From Microstegium vimineum (lineage: Eukaryota; Streptophyta; Magnoliopsida; Poales; Poaceae): a stretch of 64,000 bases of DNA. This document shows, piece after piece, positions 20,612 through 34,150 of this stretch. A model generated the notes under the pieces. That model was not told the DNA's origin and did not search any database. It was given only the letters and a program-made list of their open reading frames with translations. Positions within the stretch are counted from its first letter, which is position 1. Every line of letters begins with the position of its first letter. The DNA is taken from the NCBI GenBank assembly GCA_022036555.1, contig CM039140.1:26803843-26867842 (forward strand), written 5' to 3'. The position numbers were made by a program, and so were the translations under genes.

Positions 20612-23507
20612 TCAGCACCTGGGTTCAACAAACACTGCTGTTGTTCTTTTTGGCACGGTGAATCGAACTGTGGAGGCCTCGTAGGCAGACTGCCTGACTA
20701 AAGCATCTGATGAATTCACCTGAAATATTTCATAAGAACCATTAGAGCATCAATTTGGATTTATGATTAAATGGTTTATAAAAGAAACTGATATGTTTCT
20801 CCTTGCAAATCAGTGCTTATTCCACAACTTGCAGACCAAACAGTATTCAGATTTTCACAGTAATTTAAATAAATAAATAAAGCTGCAAATCACGACACTC
20901 AATTGTTCTCTATTAAACTTAACAGTTCCCAACTACACACTAGAAATGTGAATACTGGACTGGCAGTAAAATTGTAACAATAGTAACAGAGCAATGCTGT
21001 GACCCTGTGACAACTGCCTATTGTTGATGAGTAAGATTAGTTACCTGCACTGGATGCAACTGAAGCCCCAGTGATGCAAGATCAGGGATTTCTATAGACA
21101 CTTCGTACGGACATACATTGAAGACTGCAACGACACAAGAGAAGCTGCAGATAGTCATACACAGTTAGCTCTTGTAAAGAACATCAAAAGATCTCCATAG
21201 CAGATACATAGAAGTGCAGAGAACTAAAAGATTGTAACTAGTTTCAATTTTCAGTTAATGAAAGAATATACATTATCCAAGACTTTTGGAATATAATATA
21301 TCAGTGTTGCTTACGTTTTATCTATCTGAGCCATCCCATCCCTATCATTTCGTGCATCTTCAATGCTCATGATAATAACTCCTGGAACCAAGGAGGGCCC
21401 TGTGTTGTGAAAGTGAACCCTTTGCTGAAACAAGATACGACAGTTCATGACAGTCAGTATGAGAGAAAGAGCCAGAGATCAAATAAACACATGGTAATTC
21501 TTTTCCCCTCAAACACAGCTCATTGTAATAAGAGGAAACATGCCAACCAAAACAATATACACACAAACTAAAGACAGCACATTACATGAATAGGCGTTTT
21601 TTTTCGAGACTACATGAACAGGACTCGTGACTACAGGTAGCAACAGAACAACCCAAAAAAAAAGGGCGTAGCCAGTGTCGTAGGCTCCCGCACTGCGGGG
21701 TCTGGGGAAGGGAAAATAGCTAGCAGCCTTTCCCGCACAAATGTGCAGAGGCTGGGGCTTGAACCCTGGACCTCTTGGTCACAGGCGGTAAAGCTCTACC
21801 GCTTGCACCAGGGCCGCCCTTCAGCAACAGAACAACCCAAAACAGAAAAAAAAAAAATCAAGATAGCAGCTTTGTTTTTTGGCGTTCATTTATTGTACCT
21901 ATGCTTATTTTTACAGGAGGATTATTGTATACTCTAATTTTCAGGCAATAACTGATTTCCAACTACAGGGTGTAAGTTGACATACATTTGTGTCCTTTTG
22001 CAAAGTATAGCTCCATGGCACATGAAATATGTAAATTTTACTTGATACATAGATCAAAATTTGCAGAAAGGCGGTTTATGCTTGTGCCTAGCAAGGAAAA
22101 GCTGCTCATCTGTATGATAGCAGTACAACAGTCTGGTGAGGTTCACAAAGAAATCCATGTACCTCAATGACACTTGATGTAGTTAGACGGAAGAGAGGTG
22201 ATGAGTATCGGATCTTCAGGATATCGACAAAATTGTCTAAGGCAGCAATAATGTCACATTTCGCAGGTTTGAATGACGGGTTCTCCAATCTTGGCTTCAT
22301 CCTGAAAATTTTCATATTATGTGATAAAATGATCACTTAAGTACTTTACTGCCATAAGGAAACAATATGATATATAACAAAGATAGAGGAAGTGTTCACT
22401 TCAGCTGCAATAAATTAAACCACACAGTTATCCGGCATCATTCAAAAATAAATAGATAAATAAATGCCCTATGAAGTCTCAAGAAGGATTTGAAACTTAC
22501 AAAGGCCAACTCCCTTCATTCTTTTCTCTTGGTGGAAGCCCAACACCCCAATTGTTTGTTTCATAGGTGAAATCAATCCTTCAAAAAAGGAAGAGAACAA
22601 AACATTTACAAGCGTTTTTTCAATTTAAAATAGTTCTTCATATAGACATGAATTGCGAAGTTATGGTAATAACAATCAATTTTGTAAATGTTCAATTTAA
22701 AACTATCATCCCTGAAAGAAATTCAATTTTCGCTAGCTGGTAATTGGTTTTTGCGTCAAGATCCAAAGGCCAGAGCAATACTTGTTAAACCAATCACCAG
22801 AGTTATATGAATCTCGATCAAGCGACTTAGATCGTAGTATCTCATCACCAGCATGGAAAAATGGTATTCCCTGGAAGTACACATAAATACAAATTCCAAA
22901 TGCTTAAGTTATGGGTCAATGCATGAAAAGTTGAAAACATATAATACATGAATATTATGAAATAACAAAAATTTACAAAATGAGCAGAATATGGAAGTGC
23001 TGAAAGCTAAAAAACAAATCAGGATAGATCATAGCACAATATGCCTCTGAAGGAGTTTAGCTAAGCCTCATAATATTTATAGTTTTGTATTCCAATATTT
23101 ACAAATACTAACATCCTAACAAATGGGGTCTCATGTTTACTTATCCAAACAAAGTAATCTGCAATTGGTATCAGAAAATATGACCATTTAGTGATTCCAT
23201 ATGCAGCAACAAGTTTAAGTTTTTTTTTCAAACCAGTAGTAGAGATGTGTATCATTATATCAAGAAGAAAAATAAATTTAAGGTTTAGTTGATGTGACTA
23301 CCACTACAACCTGCTAGATAGATCAGACAGGCCACACTACACATTTTACTAAGCAAATTATTTTAGTGGAAATTCATATTCAGATTATCCATATTGAAAA
23401 AACAAGTGATCAATAAAAACTTTCATAAGGACCTGGGTTAATGCAATCATGCTTGTGGACAAATGATTTATCCTGCATCGCTCATCAATTGAGAGGTTCA
23501 TCGAACT
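20612..23507 (-). pseudogene. PUL: pullulanase exons 21-27: end of GH13 barrel and C-terminal domain
   Basis: Exon 22 encodes the conserved FFHAGDEILRSKS segment, exon 24 the DILKIRYSSPLFRL helix, and exons 25-27 the all-beta C-terminal domain, ending VFVEPRC then TGA at 20612-20614. All splice sites are canonical and no frame damage is visible. Intron 24 carries a SINE. Confidence 0.9.
21639..21842 (-). mobile_element. SINE (tRNA-derived) with 20-bp target duplication
   Basis: A ~164-bp body (21659-21822) read on minus begins gaagggcggccctggtgc, contains an A box (GCAAGCGGTAGAG) and a B box (GGTTCAAGCC), and ends in a T run. It is flanked by perfect 20-bp copies starting at 21639 and 21823. 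Sequence and T-tail resemble the Au-type SINEs of grasses. It sits in pullulanase intron 24. Confidence 0.88.
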
Positions 23508-24067
23508 CTGCACAAGCAAACAAAGGAAAAGCTTCAGAAGGTACTAGGTCGTGCCTGAACTAGAGAGTAAAACTGTTTCTGAAAAATTATATTCACATAA
23601 ATAACATGCTTATAAAGCAAAACTTGAAAAGGTAGCAAATACTGCAGCAGTCAAAAAAGTGTAACAAAACATCCACGCTAATCTGTCATGCCAGTAAATG
23701 TTTTTTTGAAGAAAGAAAAAGAAAAAGATTGATTGGCAGATTTATAATTGATACCAAACAATACGTAAATTGCAGTGAATTTCTTGGATATCGTGATAAG
23801 TTCCATACCTTTAGACTAATAATATCAAATAGTGTTTCATTGTCATGAGCAGAGGCGTAGTTGATCTGAAATCCAGTAAATAGTGGTATGTTTCAGTAAG
23901 TGATTTTGTAGCAGAATAAATAAGGGAAAAAAGTCATTCAATTATGCAGGCCATCCTAATCAGAAAGCATATTATGCTCTTCCGGAATGTGAGATTTGAC
24001 AATTTAATATATAATTTTTTTAGAAAAAAGTTCAGAAATTTACTGTTTCTATAGGGGATGATGCATA

Positions 24068-26806
24068 TGTCACACCCAATTTTAAGAATAAAATTGAATG
24101 CGAATAACTCATGTGTGCCCAGGGATCAATCACACACATAAGCCGACAAATCTTTAAATAGTACCATCACTGAGTGCTTATTACATAACGAATAATATTC
24201 TTAAACAAAACAGCGGAAATAAAGATAACTCTCGCGACGAAGTTCCACTTCACAGGGAACGCCGACTGGTTGACCACTAGCCTAGTACTCCTCACGGTAG
24301 TCTTCAAAGCCATCTGAAGGGGTTGAGAAAGCAAGAGTGAGCACTTAAAGTACTCAGTAAGAGTAACATAGGGTTATGAAGCTCAAAAGCTGACACTGTA
24401 TGTACTGCGGTCACTTTTAACTTGGTCAAGTTTTACCAACACTTAACTTTAGTTATGCATAACCCAATTAATAACCACATGATAAGATTAATAAACAACA
24501 TTAATAATTAAACAACATGATCATCTACACTGTGAGTTTTCCAGGCCGCTCGTGACCGTGAGCACGGCTATCATGATAGATTTACACTCTGCAGAGGTTA
24601 TACACTTTACCCACAAGCCGTGTTGCCCACATGCCCGGGTTTGCAACTCCCAAAATACTTCCAAGGTGAGCGAGCAGGGAACACTATGAAGTCTTTCAAA
24701 AGCCCTGTCTAGCATGTAGCGGACCCTACGGACCCAATGCAAAGGGGAATATGGGACACCCCGATGGTACCACCCGCAGCGGTCCTCACACAAGCTATAC
24801 CCCATAACCAGCTCGGCAAAGGTGCCTTTCACGAACCACAAGCATGCTAGTCCAAACTTCATACTTAACTAAAGCCAGAGCCATTATAGCACTCGTGGTT
24901 GCATTTGAATCCCAGCTTTTGCCCTACAGTGGGGTCCTATTCCATGTTGCTATAAAAGCAAATTTTATCTCATTGTTGCATATATCCTTAATCAAGATTC
25001 GATTCAATATTCATCATGTAAAGCATAGCAAAGCTATGGTAAAGATCTAAATAGGAATCAAATTAGACACATGCAATCATGACTAGATGATTTAGGGTGA
25101 AATAGGTAACAAGGATGATCCCATGTTAAACTTGCCTTGATCACAAAGCTCTTGGTGATCCTGATCTGCTGCAAAGAACTCTTGCTCACCGAAGATCTCA
25201 CCGGCTGTACTCGATCAACATCACCACGCAATCATCCGAACAATCATACACGAAGCAATAAAGATATGATCAGAACATTACACCATAAACAATAAAGAGG
25301 TTTTAAAAAGGTTATAAAACAGATCTATACTTTACTATGATCACAAAGACGCGAAAAACACACTAATCAGATATAAAACGAATAAACTATAGATTAAACA
25401 AGATTTTGAAAAGGGCAAGATTAAAGCATTAAAGAATTAATTTACTTTGATTTTCAAAAGTAATTAACATAGATGAAATCTATACTACTGGATAGAGCAT
25501 AAAATTACGGATCTAACGCAACTTGAACGGATTGATTTGGATTAAAAACGAGCAAATTATAAGCATTTGAAAATCAGTGGCAAATCTGTAAATAGGGGTT
25601 TTTATTTAATTTTGAATTAAAACAGATCTGAGAAGGGAATACGCTTTCCAGAAGGGAAAACATAAAGATGAAAGGCGCCAAAGGACGGCGGGTTGAGACC
25701 CAGAAACTCGGGGGTCTCTTTAGCAAAATTACCACCCGAAGGGGTATGTTTGATCTGAGGCCGTTAGATTCAATCTGGATGGTCCAGATTAGAAAGAGGG
25801 AGGGAGAGGGCGGCGCTCTGCCGGAGCAGGGCGGCGCACGGCGGCGGCCATGGCCGGCCGAGCCCGAGCTCGTCGGCGTAGGTCGATCGGGAGCTCCAGT
25901 GCTCGGTTTTCCAAACCGAGGGCACCGGGAGAACGAGCAGAGTGAGGCGAACTCACCTAGGGCACTGGCAGGGCTCGATGGTGGGCAGAGGACAGCCGTC
26001 GACGGTGAACAGCGGCGGCGGAACCCCTGTGCATGGCGGCGCGATCAAACCGAGCACAAAAGAGAGAGAAAAGAGAAGGGGGAGGTGTCCCGCGGTCACG
26101 CGAAGACGCTGCGAGGGTCGGAGAGGCTTACGGCGGCCGGAGTTGCGCGGAACGGCGCTTCGGCGGCGGAGCAGAGCGGCGGCAATGGCGACGCTGCTAC
26201 TGTTGCGTGCGAGGCGAGGCGCTGCGATGGGAAGAGGCGGCGCGGCGCGGTGCTATTTATAGGAGGGTCGGGGCAGAGTCCCACGCGGAGACGACGCGAG
26301 GAACGCGCGGCGGTTGCGGACGCGGCGCGGCGCGGCGCGGCAGAGTCCTACTCAGGCACGATCAGAGGAAGGGGGAGGGACTGACACGCAGGCCTGTGCT
26401 GTCAGCCGCACAAGGGAGAAGGAGAGGGACGCGGGCGAGCTGGGCCGCGGGGAAGGCCGGCCCACGCGAGAGAGAGTGAGGGAGAGGGAGCAGGCCGGGA
26501 CTGGGCCAGGCAGGCCGAAAGAGAGAGAGGGAGGAGAAAAGGATTTTCCACTTTTCTTTTTGTTTTTCAAATTTGATTTTCTAAATTGATTTTCAAAAGG
26601 GTTTTGAAATCTTTTCTTTGAGCTTTGCAAAATCAACCAACACAAGAAAAATGCAGAGGCATGAAATGCACAAACAAGTTGAACCCTAACATGTGATATT
26701 TAATTTAGTTTTATTTGTTTAATTCTATGATCAAAAAATTGCTTGAAATAAAACAAATTTAAGCAAATTCAAATCTAATTTCTATTTCAAATTTTAGGGT
26801 GTTACA
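24068..26806 (-). mobile_element. solo LTR, 2.74 kb, inserted in pullulanase exon 19
   Basis: The insertion runs TGTCACACCC...GGGTGTTACA on plus (TGTAACACCC...GGGTGTGACA on minus) and is bounded by perfect 5-bp duplications GCATA (24063-24067 and 26807-26811). No gag or pol is inside, so it is a solo LTR left by recombination between two LTRs. A good TATA box (CCTATAAATAGC on minus, ~26252-26263) within a CpG-rich block (25790-26530) sets the orientation as minus, the same sense as pullulanase. The termini resemble those of the gypsy element at 49964-62898, so a Tekay-like gypsy family is likely. ORFs in the CpG-rich block have no recognisable product. Confidence 0.9.
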
Positions 26807-27900
26807 GCATAGCCAACTGGTGAGCCATCGAAGGTGTGAATTTCAGATCCTTTCCTAGCTTCTCCAGTATGAGATATTAATACATAGTCCTTCAAATTGC
26901 CAGCTAATCCAATCTGCAAGGAATGCTATGCACATAAGAAGAAAGTTCCAAAATCGTCTCATAGTGACAGCTCTTGTTAAACAAAATTTAAAATTCCTCT
27001 GTTGATAAAGGAGTTCCTTCATGGACAAATATTGCAAATCTTTCTAGGAACACCTGTTTGTCTGGACTTTCTGGATATGAAAGACAAAACATGGAAAGTT
27101 CATGATATACTTGGTTGTAAGAAAGACTTAGCATATAATTGACGGAAGCAAACAGAAGACACAACTTACAAAATAGGAAAATGAGAATTTAGAAGTTTTG
27201 GTGTCATGCTAGAGCCCGAAAGCTTCAGAATTTATTTTTTTCTCATGTAGAGGGTATTGTGTAAGGTTTATTTTCAGGTCAGATCGTGCTTCTGTTGGTG
27301 TCGCAACCTCATCTTGACTCCTAGGATGAGATAAGTAGGTCTCTTTGTACAGGGTTATTCCCTGTTCTCTCTCCCTACAATATAAAGGTATGCTTCTCTT
27401 GCATATTCTAGATTCTCTCTTTTTTTTTAGAATTTATGGTAAATAAAAGTCAGTTCAGGTGAATGTTCATAACAACAAATTTATGGTAAAGTTAGTTCAG
27501 GTGAATGTTCATTATAACTTACAAGTATACATGTATACCACTTTAGTGTCAATGTATATACCACTTTCATTCTCTTTTACCATAAAATTTAGCGTTAGCA
27601 AATGATCGCTCATCATTATTAATTTTTTAGTCTAGGGGGGCTAAGTTCAAACTATTTAGAAGACATGAAGCCATGGTTTCAGCAAAACTAAGGTCTAAAC
27701 CTCATCTTCTTCCCATTGTCTTCAACCTCAAGCTCCTCCCAAGCTTCTCCATGGCTAAAATTTCAAGGGAGCTCCATGGACGCAGCCACGGTAGGGGGGT
27801 CTGGATCCCCCCAGCCCCGGTGGCAGATCCGGCCTTGCAGCTGAACTAGTTACAAGGTTGCATGCACTTGCATCCAAAATACTATCATGGGCCTAAATAC

Positions 27901-28276
27901 AGGTCCCTAAGCCAGGCCAAATGAGAGCCAGAGGAGGGCCCTGGCCAGCCACACCCTGTCCCAAGGCGCCGCCAGGGGCCCGCACAACCAGGGGGTGGCA
28001 TCTACAACGCCACTTGCCCCTCCCACGGGTCCCTGAGCCAGGCCAAATGAGGCCCAGAGGAGGGCCCTGGCCATCCACACCATGGCCCAAGGCGCCGCCA
28101 GGGCCCGCACAACAGGGGTGGCATCTACAACACCACCAGCCCCTCCCACGGGTCCCTGAGCCAGGCCAAATGAGGCCCAGATGAGGGCCCTAGCCAGCCA
28201 CACCCTAGCCCAAGGTGCCGCCAGGGGCCCACACAAACAGGGGGTGGCATCTACAATGCCACCAGCCCCTCCCACT
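27901..28276. repeat. GC-rich minisatellite, ~125-bp unit, 3 copies
   Basis: Units start at 27901, 28028 and 28151 (periods 127 and 123 bp), each beginning ggtccctgagccaggcc. They lie in pullulanase intron 18. A TATA-like run (gggactataaatatatggg, ~28415) and a pyrimidine-rich segment ending ctgtgaca follow. This suggests the array belongs to an old LTR-like insertion whose ends I could not fix. Confidence 0.75.
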
Positions 28277-29359
28277 TGAGGAGTCCAGATTAGATGGGAA
28301 TTAAAGATAGAGTTAGATGAGGATTAGAATAAAAGCAAATTGTGAGATCTATAAGGAACTCTACCTGATTTCTTGGAGGTCAAGTCTAGATTGCTTGGAG
28401 GTCAAGTCCCATAGGGACTATAAATATATGGGTCATGCAACCGTTAGGATCTGAAGCAAGAATAGAACATTGCTCTTCCCCTACCCCTCTCCCTCTATCT
28501 CTCTGTGCCTGCCCTTGCCCTAGCCACCGCCTACCTCCCTTCCTGCGCCATTCATAGCAACCGCACCCCCTCCCCTAGCAGGGCTGTGACACTAACTAAT
28601 TAACTTTATTCAGCTTTGCTACATTTCGACATGACTGTTGCATCGAGGAAATCCATTTATGGCCAAGGGCCCAAGACATTACTTGTTTTCCTGAATTGTA
28701 TCTATGTGGTTGCTTAACCTCCAATGTTTTCTATAACAGAGCTGCATCACATGTAACAATCGATTCTTTGATAGAAGCAATTTTTCATGCCCACTTGTAT
28801 AGTAAGTTCAACATACAACAGAAAGTGAAGATCAGCAACACATGTTGCAAAATATTGATCTCAAATAATCAATCTCTAGTTTTCTCATAGGTCACCATGG
28901 ACAATTTATTTATATATCCATGCAATAAGATAATATGGTCATAGTGAATCGTGAATAGTGAATAGAATATGTTGATTATGTTCCCAATTAAATTGGTGTG
29001 CAGGTAAATACCTAGTTGAAACTCAGGAAGCAAGAAAAGAAGAACCAACCTGTATATGGTCAGCATAGGTAGCAAGCGTGAGCCTTGTCTCTGTTTCATT
29101 GCCCTGATAAAATCCATTTGGCTGCAGAAAAGGATCAATACAAACTAATAAAGAAAATTGAATTTTGGAGCTAATCCAGAAAGATTTCAGATATTTGTTA
29201 TCTTTTATCTTGAATGGAGCAGGAGACCTACGTGCTATTTCATTAAGAGAGACAGAGGTACAGGTGTGGGCAACTGCCCCACCCAGAAACACACCGGCTA
29301 GAAACAAAAACAACAGGTACCCCCGACTAGAGGAAAACATGATCAAGGGGCAGCAGCCT

Positions 29360-30170
29360 ACCAACAGAGCCTATAGATCTTGGGTAAACGATCTAATGAG
29401 CAGGTCCTAAAGATTAGAGCCACCCACCATGGACCAAAGACTACACTCATCAACCACTGTTTGCAGGAGACCCTAAAAGTTTGGCGAGGCTCCGTCAAAA
29501 ACATAGCATTCCTATGTTTCGAACCATCCCAGGCGACTAAGATGATCAGATAACACAATACACAGCCCTCTGTGCTTCTCCTTAGGAGAGTGCTTCTGAT
29601 CGTGTTACCCCACCATACGAAGAAGCAAGTTGCAGTGAGTGGAGGTGCTACAGCTGCCATGGTAAGTTTACAGAACGGACAGGCAGGCTGGTGGGGCAAA
29701 CCACGCTTGGCTAGGCAATCGGCTGTCCAACACCAGTTATTGATCGCTAAACCAAAGGAAAAACTTGCATTTTAGAGGGGCCCAGCTCTTCCAAATTCTT
29801 TTTCAGGGACCAAACTTGATAGATCCCAGGAAGAAGGCTGCATTGGCCAATTTGCTAGAGTATGAACCAGATTTGGGGAACTGCCAACAGTACTGGTCAG
29901 TAATATCTAGTCAATACCATCTACCAAGTCCCAAATATGCAGATACTCAACTAGCACCTGTGCTGTTAGAGTTCCTTTGAAATGAGCCACCCAGGCACGA
30001 TGGTGAAGCACCTGAGCTTACTATCCGGTTCTTGACAACCCTGTTGGAGATCATCTTGTGCAAGTTAGGGGCCAATTCTGCTATTGTCTTTCCCTGTAAC
30101 CAATGATCAACCCAAAACCGTATCTGCTCACCAATTAATTTCAGATATAGTTTGATAAAATATACCAAAA
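29360..30170 (-). mobile_element. LINE remnant (reverse transcriptase C-terminal / zf-RVT region)
   Basis: On minus, frames near 30168-29950 (FWVDHWLQGKTIAELAPNL) and 29740-29680 (NNWCWTADCLAKRGLPHQ, then ACPFC) match the region after the RT domain and the zf-RVT zinc motif of plant LINEs. They are in different frames and separated by damaged sequence. It lies in pullulanase intron 17. Ends and target duplication could not be fixed. Confidence 0.7.
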
Positions 30171-33100
30171 GCTCTGCATGAGAAGTTTGTACTGTAATAT
30201 TTTCAGCTCCATCGAGGGAAAGAAGATAGTAGATAGCTTAGTGGCTCAATCAATATCAATACCTAAAGAATGCACGTCAAACCATCTGACACAACTGGCA
30301 GACTAACCCAGCTTAAAAAATATGCAAGCCATGGTACGAGAAACAAAGTTGTATGACCATGGATTGTACAAGTGCAGAGATTACCACTGCACCAGGCCTT
30401 ACAAGGTAAACAATATTATAGTTTTAAACAAAAATTGGTTCCAAATACTGCTGTTCAGAAAATTAGAGCAGTATAAGTGCATCGTTCTTGTAGAAAGGTA
30501 TGAATCACACCACACACCCATTGGGCGGGGGAGGGGGGAGGGGAGTGTGCCTTGCATATATATAGCCATGATCAACCTGTGGTACAGTACAAGGAAGATA
30601 GGCTATACATGGATAGTTATCCTATACAATTGATCTTAATGGATCCTATCCTAATAATAATAATAATAATAATTTATCCTAATGCATCCTTTCCTAATAG
30701 TTCTTTCAAATAGTTTAATCAAAAGAACCAACAAGGTTTCAGATATAAGCAGCAATTGGCAGAGGAATAGTCATAAATCTGGCTCTTGGCGTGCACAAGT
30801 AAATGAGTCATGAAAATAGAAAACTCTTATTTGGATAGACCTCAGGAGTTTTCATTCTCCTTTGTAATTCCTTTACTTTGTTTTGGTTCGTACATAAATT
30901 TTTCTTAATAAAAAATATATGTGCAGAAGAGGACAATATTACAGCTTTGCGAAACAAAAAAAAAACTGCAAGATTATATGGAAGTATAAAAGCAGCAGAG
31001 GTGTCATTTCTTGATAGGATATAATTATAAATGGCATGTATATTACCTCTAAGAACAATCCAGTAGAGAAACCTTGTTGTAGTGGATTCCCAAACGGACT
31101 GCCACCATTTATAGCATCACGGATTCTATCGTTGAAACTGTAAATATGGTAGTGGTATGGGATATAGTCACATTGCATAGACTAAAATAAACTAAATACA
31201 TAACAAAAAAAAACAAAAGGATAGATTCGAGAAAAGCTATTTACTAGATAAACTGTACCAAGATGCTTTCTTTTTTGGAATGTTGATACTTCACTTTTTT
31301 AGTCCATTTTATGATTGTTAATATATACACCGAAATTTGTTCTGCATGTCTAACAAGGCCAAGTTGTTTACAGGTAGCAAATAAAAGGTGGCCACTCAAC
31401 ATCATGAGTTTGTTCCAATTAAACTTACCTACCAATCCCAGTGCCACTCATATTAAGCTGGGATCCATTTATCCCACGTTGATTTTGCGCAACTTCACCG
31501 AAGTCCCATCCTTCACCATACCTGTGACGATGTAAATGTCTTAACAGTTGAACTAATGGAAACTGTGTGCCAATACCATTAAAACTGATTGCTCTGAGAC
31601 TCAGGAATCTGAGTCCTTACAAGTATAATCTTTGAACCATCTACTCCATGTTCATCAATTGTAAGCCTTTGAAGAGCTGATTTTGCTCTAATCTGTGTTC
31701 AACAAGCAGGATTGTTTTCAAGTACACAGTACACTAAATTACGAAAAAGACAAATTCAACTGCCCACAGAGATTCTGTACAACAATCCAACCACAACGTC
31801 ACTTGTTGCAAAAAAAAAACTAGTAACATTTGGTTTACTAAATAGCATAGACTGTTCTTTCTCTCAAGTTTCTAAAATAATATGAACAGATGCATAGATT
31901 TAGCTTTTTGGTATTGAATTTCATATACTTATTGTTCCATCCTTGTTAAATAACAAAAAAAATGGTTTTCTCCATATTGACTGACATGCTAGACATAGAT
32001 AACTGAATACCTAAGGCAAAACATATCACCTACCTAAGCTACAAGGTATAAAATTCAGCAACAAAACCCACAGCCTGCATATTGAATTTGCTGTATTTTT
32101 GTCTTAAATATACCTTGCTGAAAGAAACTGAGGTGAGAATTTCATAAAGAATCTTTTTTCTGAGAACGTGCCTAGAGAATATTTATTAGGTCTAGTCAGA
32201 TCATCAACTCCGGAGAATCAATATGCTGATATCAGAGGTTAAAAGGAAACTATTCAAATTGTACTGCATCTGCTTTCATAATTTCTGTCGTTTTGGATGG
32301 CATGTCTCTATAACACTATGATTTTATTTGCCCCGACACAATGCCCCGGGTATATGCCCCGACACTAATCTATAAATGTTTTCTTTGAGTCTTCAAACTT
32401 AAATATTAAAGTTCTAAAAATTTGACCTCGACCTTATTCAAAATGACAGGAATATGGAACTAGAGGGAGTATAGTTTCAGTGCCACTGGAGAACAACTTC
32501 CACACACAGCTATTACTAAGTGAGTCTTGACAAGATTAATGCAAATACTTGTACAAGATCATGCGGATCAAACCAAAAGAATTATTTCGGTTTTAACCAC
32601 CAAATCATCATGATACTTAATCCAGTCTGAAGGTGAGCTTACTTACCATTGTCCTTTTCATGATATGTCCCATTAGATCAAATCTGAACCCATCAACCTA
32701 AGTCAACAACTATACAATCATAAATATAGATAATAATAAATAATAGGTCAGTGTTAAAAGACATGCTACCACTAACACAATTTTTTTTGGCCAACAAAGA
32801 AAGGAGAGAAGCAGCATGTTGTCATTAACTCATTAATGTATTTCCTGTGATTCTACATATGTATGATGTTTTACCATTATACGACTCACTTTGTAATTTA
32901 CTGCCCAATTCAGAAGGTCATCCACGATTAATCTATCAACCATGAAATGCTCACTTGCTGTATTGTTCACAGCTGCACTGTTCTCAATCTGACCATTAGA
33001 GTCCCTTCTAAGGTAGTATCCAGGTACGATCTGTAAATATCATAAACAAACAATGATAAGGAATAAGGATACATGAACAAGGTCAAAGCCTTAGCAGATA

Positions 33101-33575
33101 TGACATCTTTTCTATCAAAAAATGGATAAGGAACTTTGAGATAACTGACAAATTATATTAACTATAAAACATACTTCTGGGCCAATGAACAGAGCAATCA
33201 AGGGGCAAGCATGTCAAATATCTGCCATTTCTTTGTCCAAAACTATAGTTCACCTATTTCTTTCTACTGGTACACAACATAGCATCCAATGAAATCTGTT
33301 AGTAATATATTTTTATTAGCTTCACAGAAAGAATAGTTTGATTTTTTGAGGGGAAGAAAGGACACCTGTAGTGTTCAGTAAACCAAAATTATTTTCAAAA
33401 TCCCAAGCTTGAAAGAAAACTTCACTAATTTATGTAATGTAATGGTTTTTTATCTGAACTACATTGTAAAAAAAAGGTTACTATAGAACTAGTTAAGAGG
33501 AGTAACTTCGATTGGACATCAGTTAACCTTTAATATGTATAACTTTTGAGTTGGCCCAATTTCAACAAAACAATA

Positions 33576-33822
33576 GCAGGGCCTGCTTGGATCCAGTTTC
33601 TTGAGAAATAGACTCTGTTTCAGTTTCTTGTAATAAGTGTTTTTTTCTTGTTGGGTTTCTGATTTCAGGTAATTTGTTTGGCTAACTGGTTTCTCCCTTG
33701 AACTGAAAAAATAAAAACATTTCAACTGGTTTCTGTTTAAAAACACCAGGTTTGCATCATTGGGCAGAGTCTCTGTAGTTCATGCCAATAAACTCAGCCT
33801 AAAAACCCTGCAAAACGGGCCT
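33576..33822. mobile_element. MITE-like insertion in pullulanase intron 12
   Basis: Begins gggcctgcttggatcc and ends near aaaacgggcc, giving short imperfect inverted ends of a type common in grass hAT-like MITEs. No clear target duplication was found. Confidence 0.35.
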
Positions 33823-33891
33823 TTGTTATGTCTTTAACTCTGCATATGAGAAATGACCTGATGTGATCTTGTGAGGCCCCATGGCCCCGTT

Positions 33892-34063
33892 TGGTAGAGC
33901 TCTAGGTGGCTCTGGGTCTGGCTCCTCTGCTTGGTAGCGAGAAGCCTCTTTATCTCTCCTCTCAAAGCCGGTGAAGCCACTATTTCTGGCTTCACCTGCT
34001 TTGGCTCCTCCGTGTACTGTAGCAAGGAGCCCGGAGTCATTTGGAGTCATGCCAAATGGGCCA
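33892..34063. mobile_element. second MITE-like insertion in pullulanase intron 12
   Basis: Ends ggccccgtttgg and ccaaatgggcc are inverted copies of each other, about 170 bp apart. The interior has no coding content. A clean target duplication is not visible. Confidence 0.45.
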
Positions 34064-34150
34064 TAAGTATATTTAATAAAGATTAATGAATACTTTTGTA
34101 TTTGGGATGGTTATGGAAAAAAAGAATATAACCAGAAACCATGAGGCAAC

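Larger units (their letters stand above)
23809..33030 (-). pseudogene. PUL: pullulanase exons 13-20: catalytic centre
   Basis: Exon 14 holds the nucleophile region (GFRFDLMGH), exon 16 the acid/base region (YGEGWDFGEV) and exon 20 the third acidic residue (ASAHDNETLFD). All three catalytic acids are kept, so loss is by disruption, not by active-site change. Exon 15 carries one T too many just before its donor, shifting the frame ahead of the acid/base glutamate. Exon 19 (42 codons) is cut 19 bp before its 3' end by the solo LTR. Intron 12 holds MITE-like insertions, intron 17 a LINE remnant, and intron 18 a minisatellite. Confidence 0.9.

Noticed and set aside
25668..26645. ORFs of 91-238 residues in a CpG-rich block
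   Set aside because: They lie in the U3/R region of a solo LTR, overlap in several frames, and have basic low-complexity composition.
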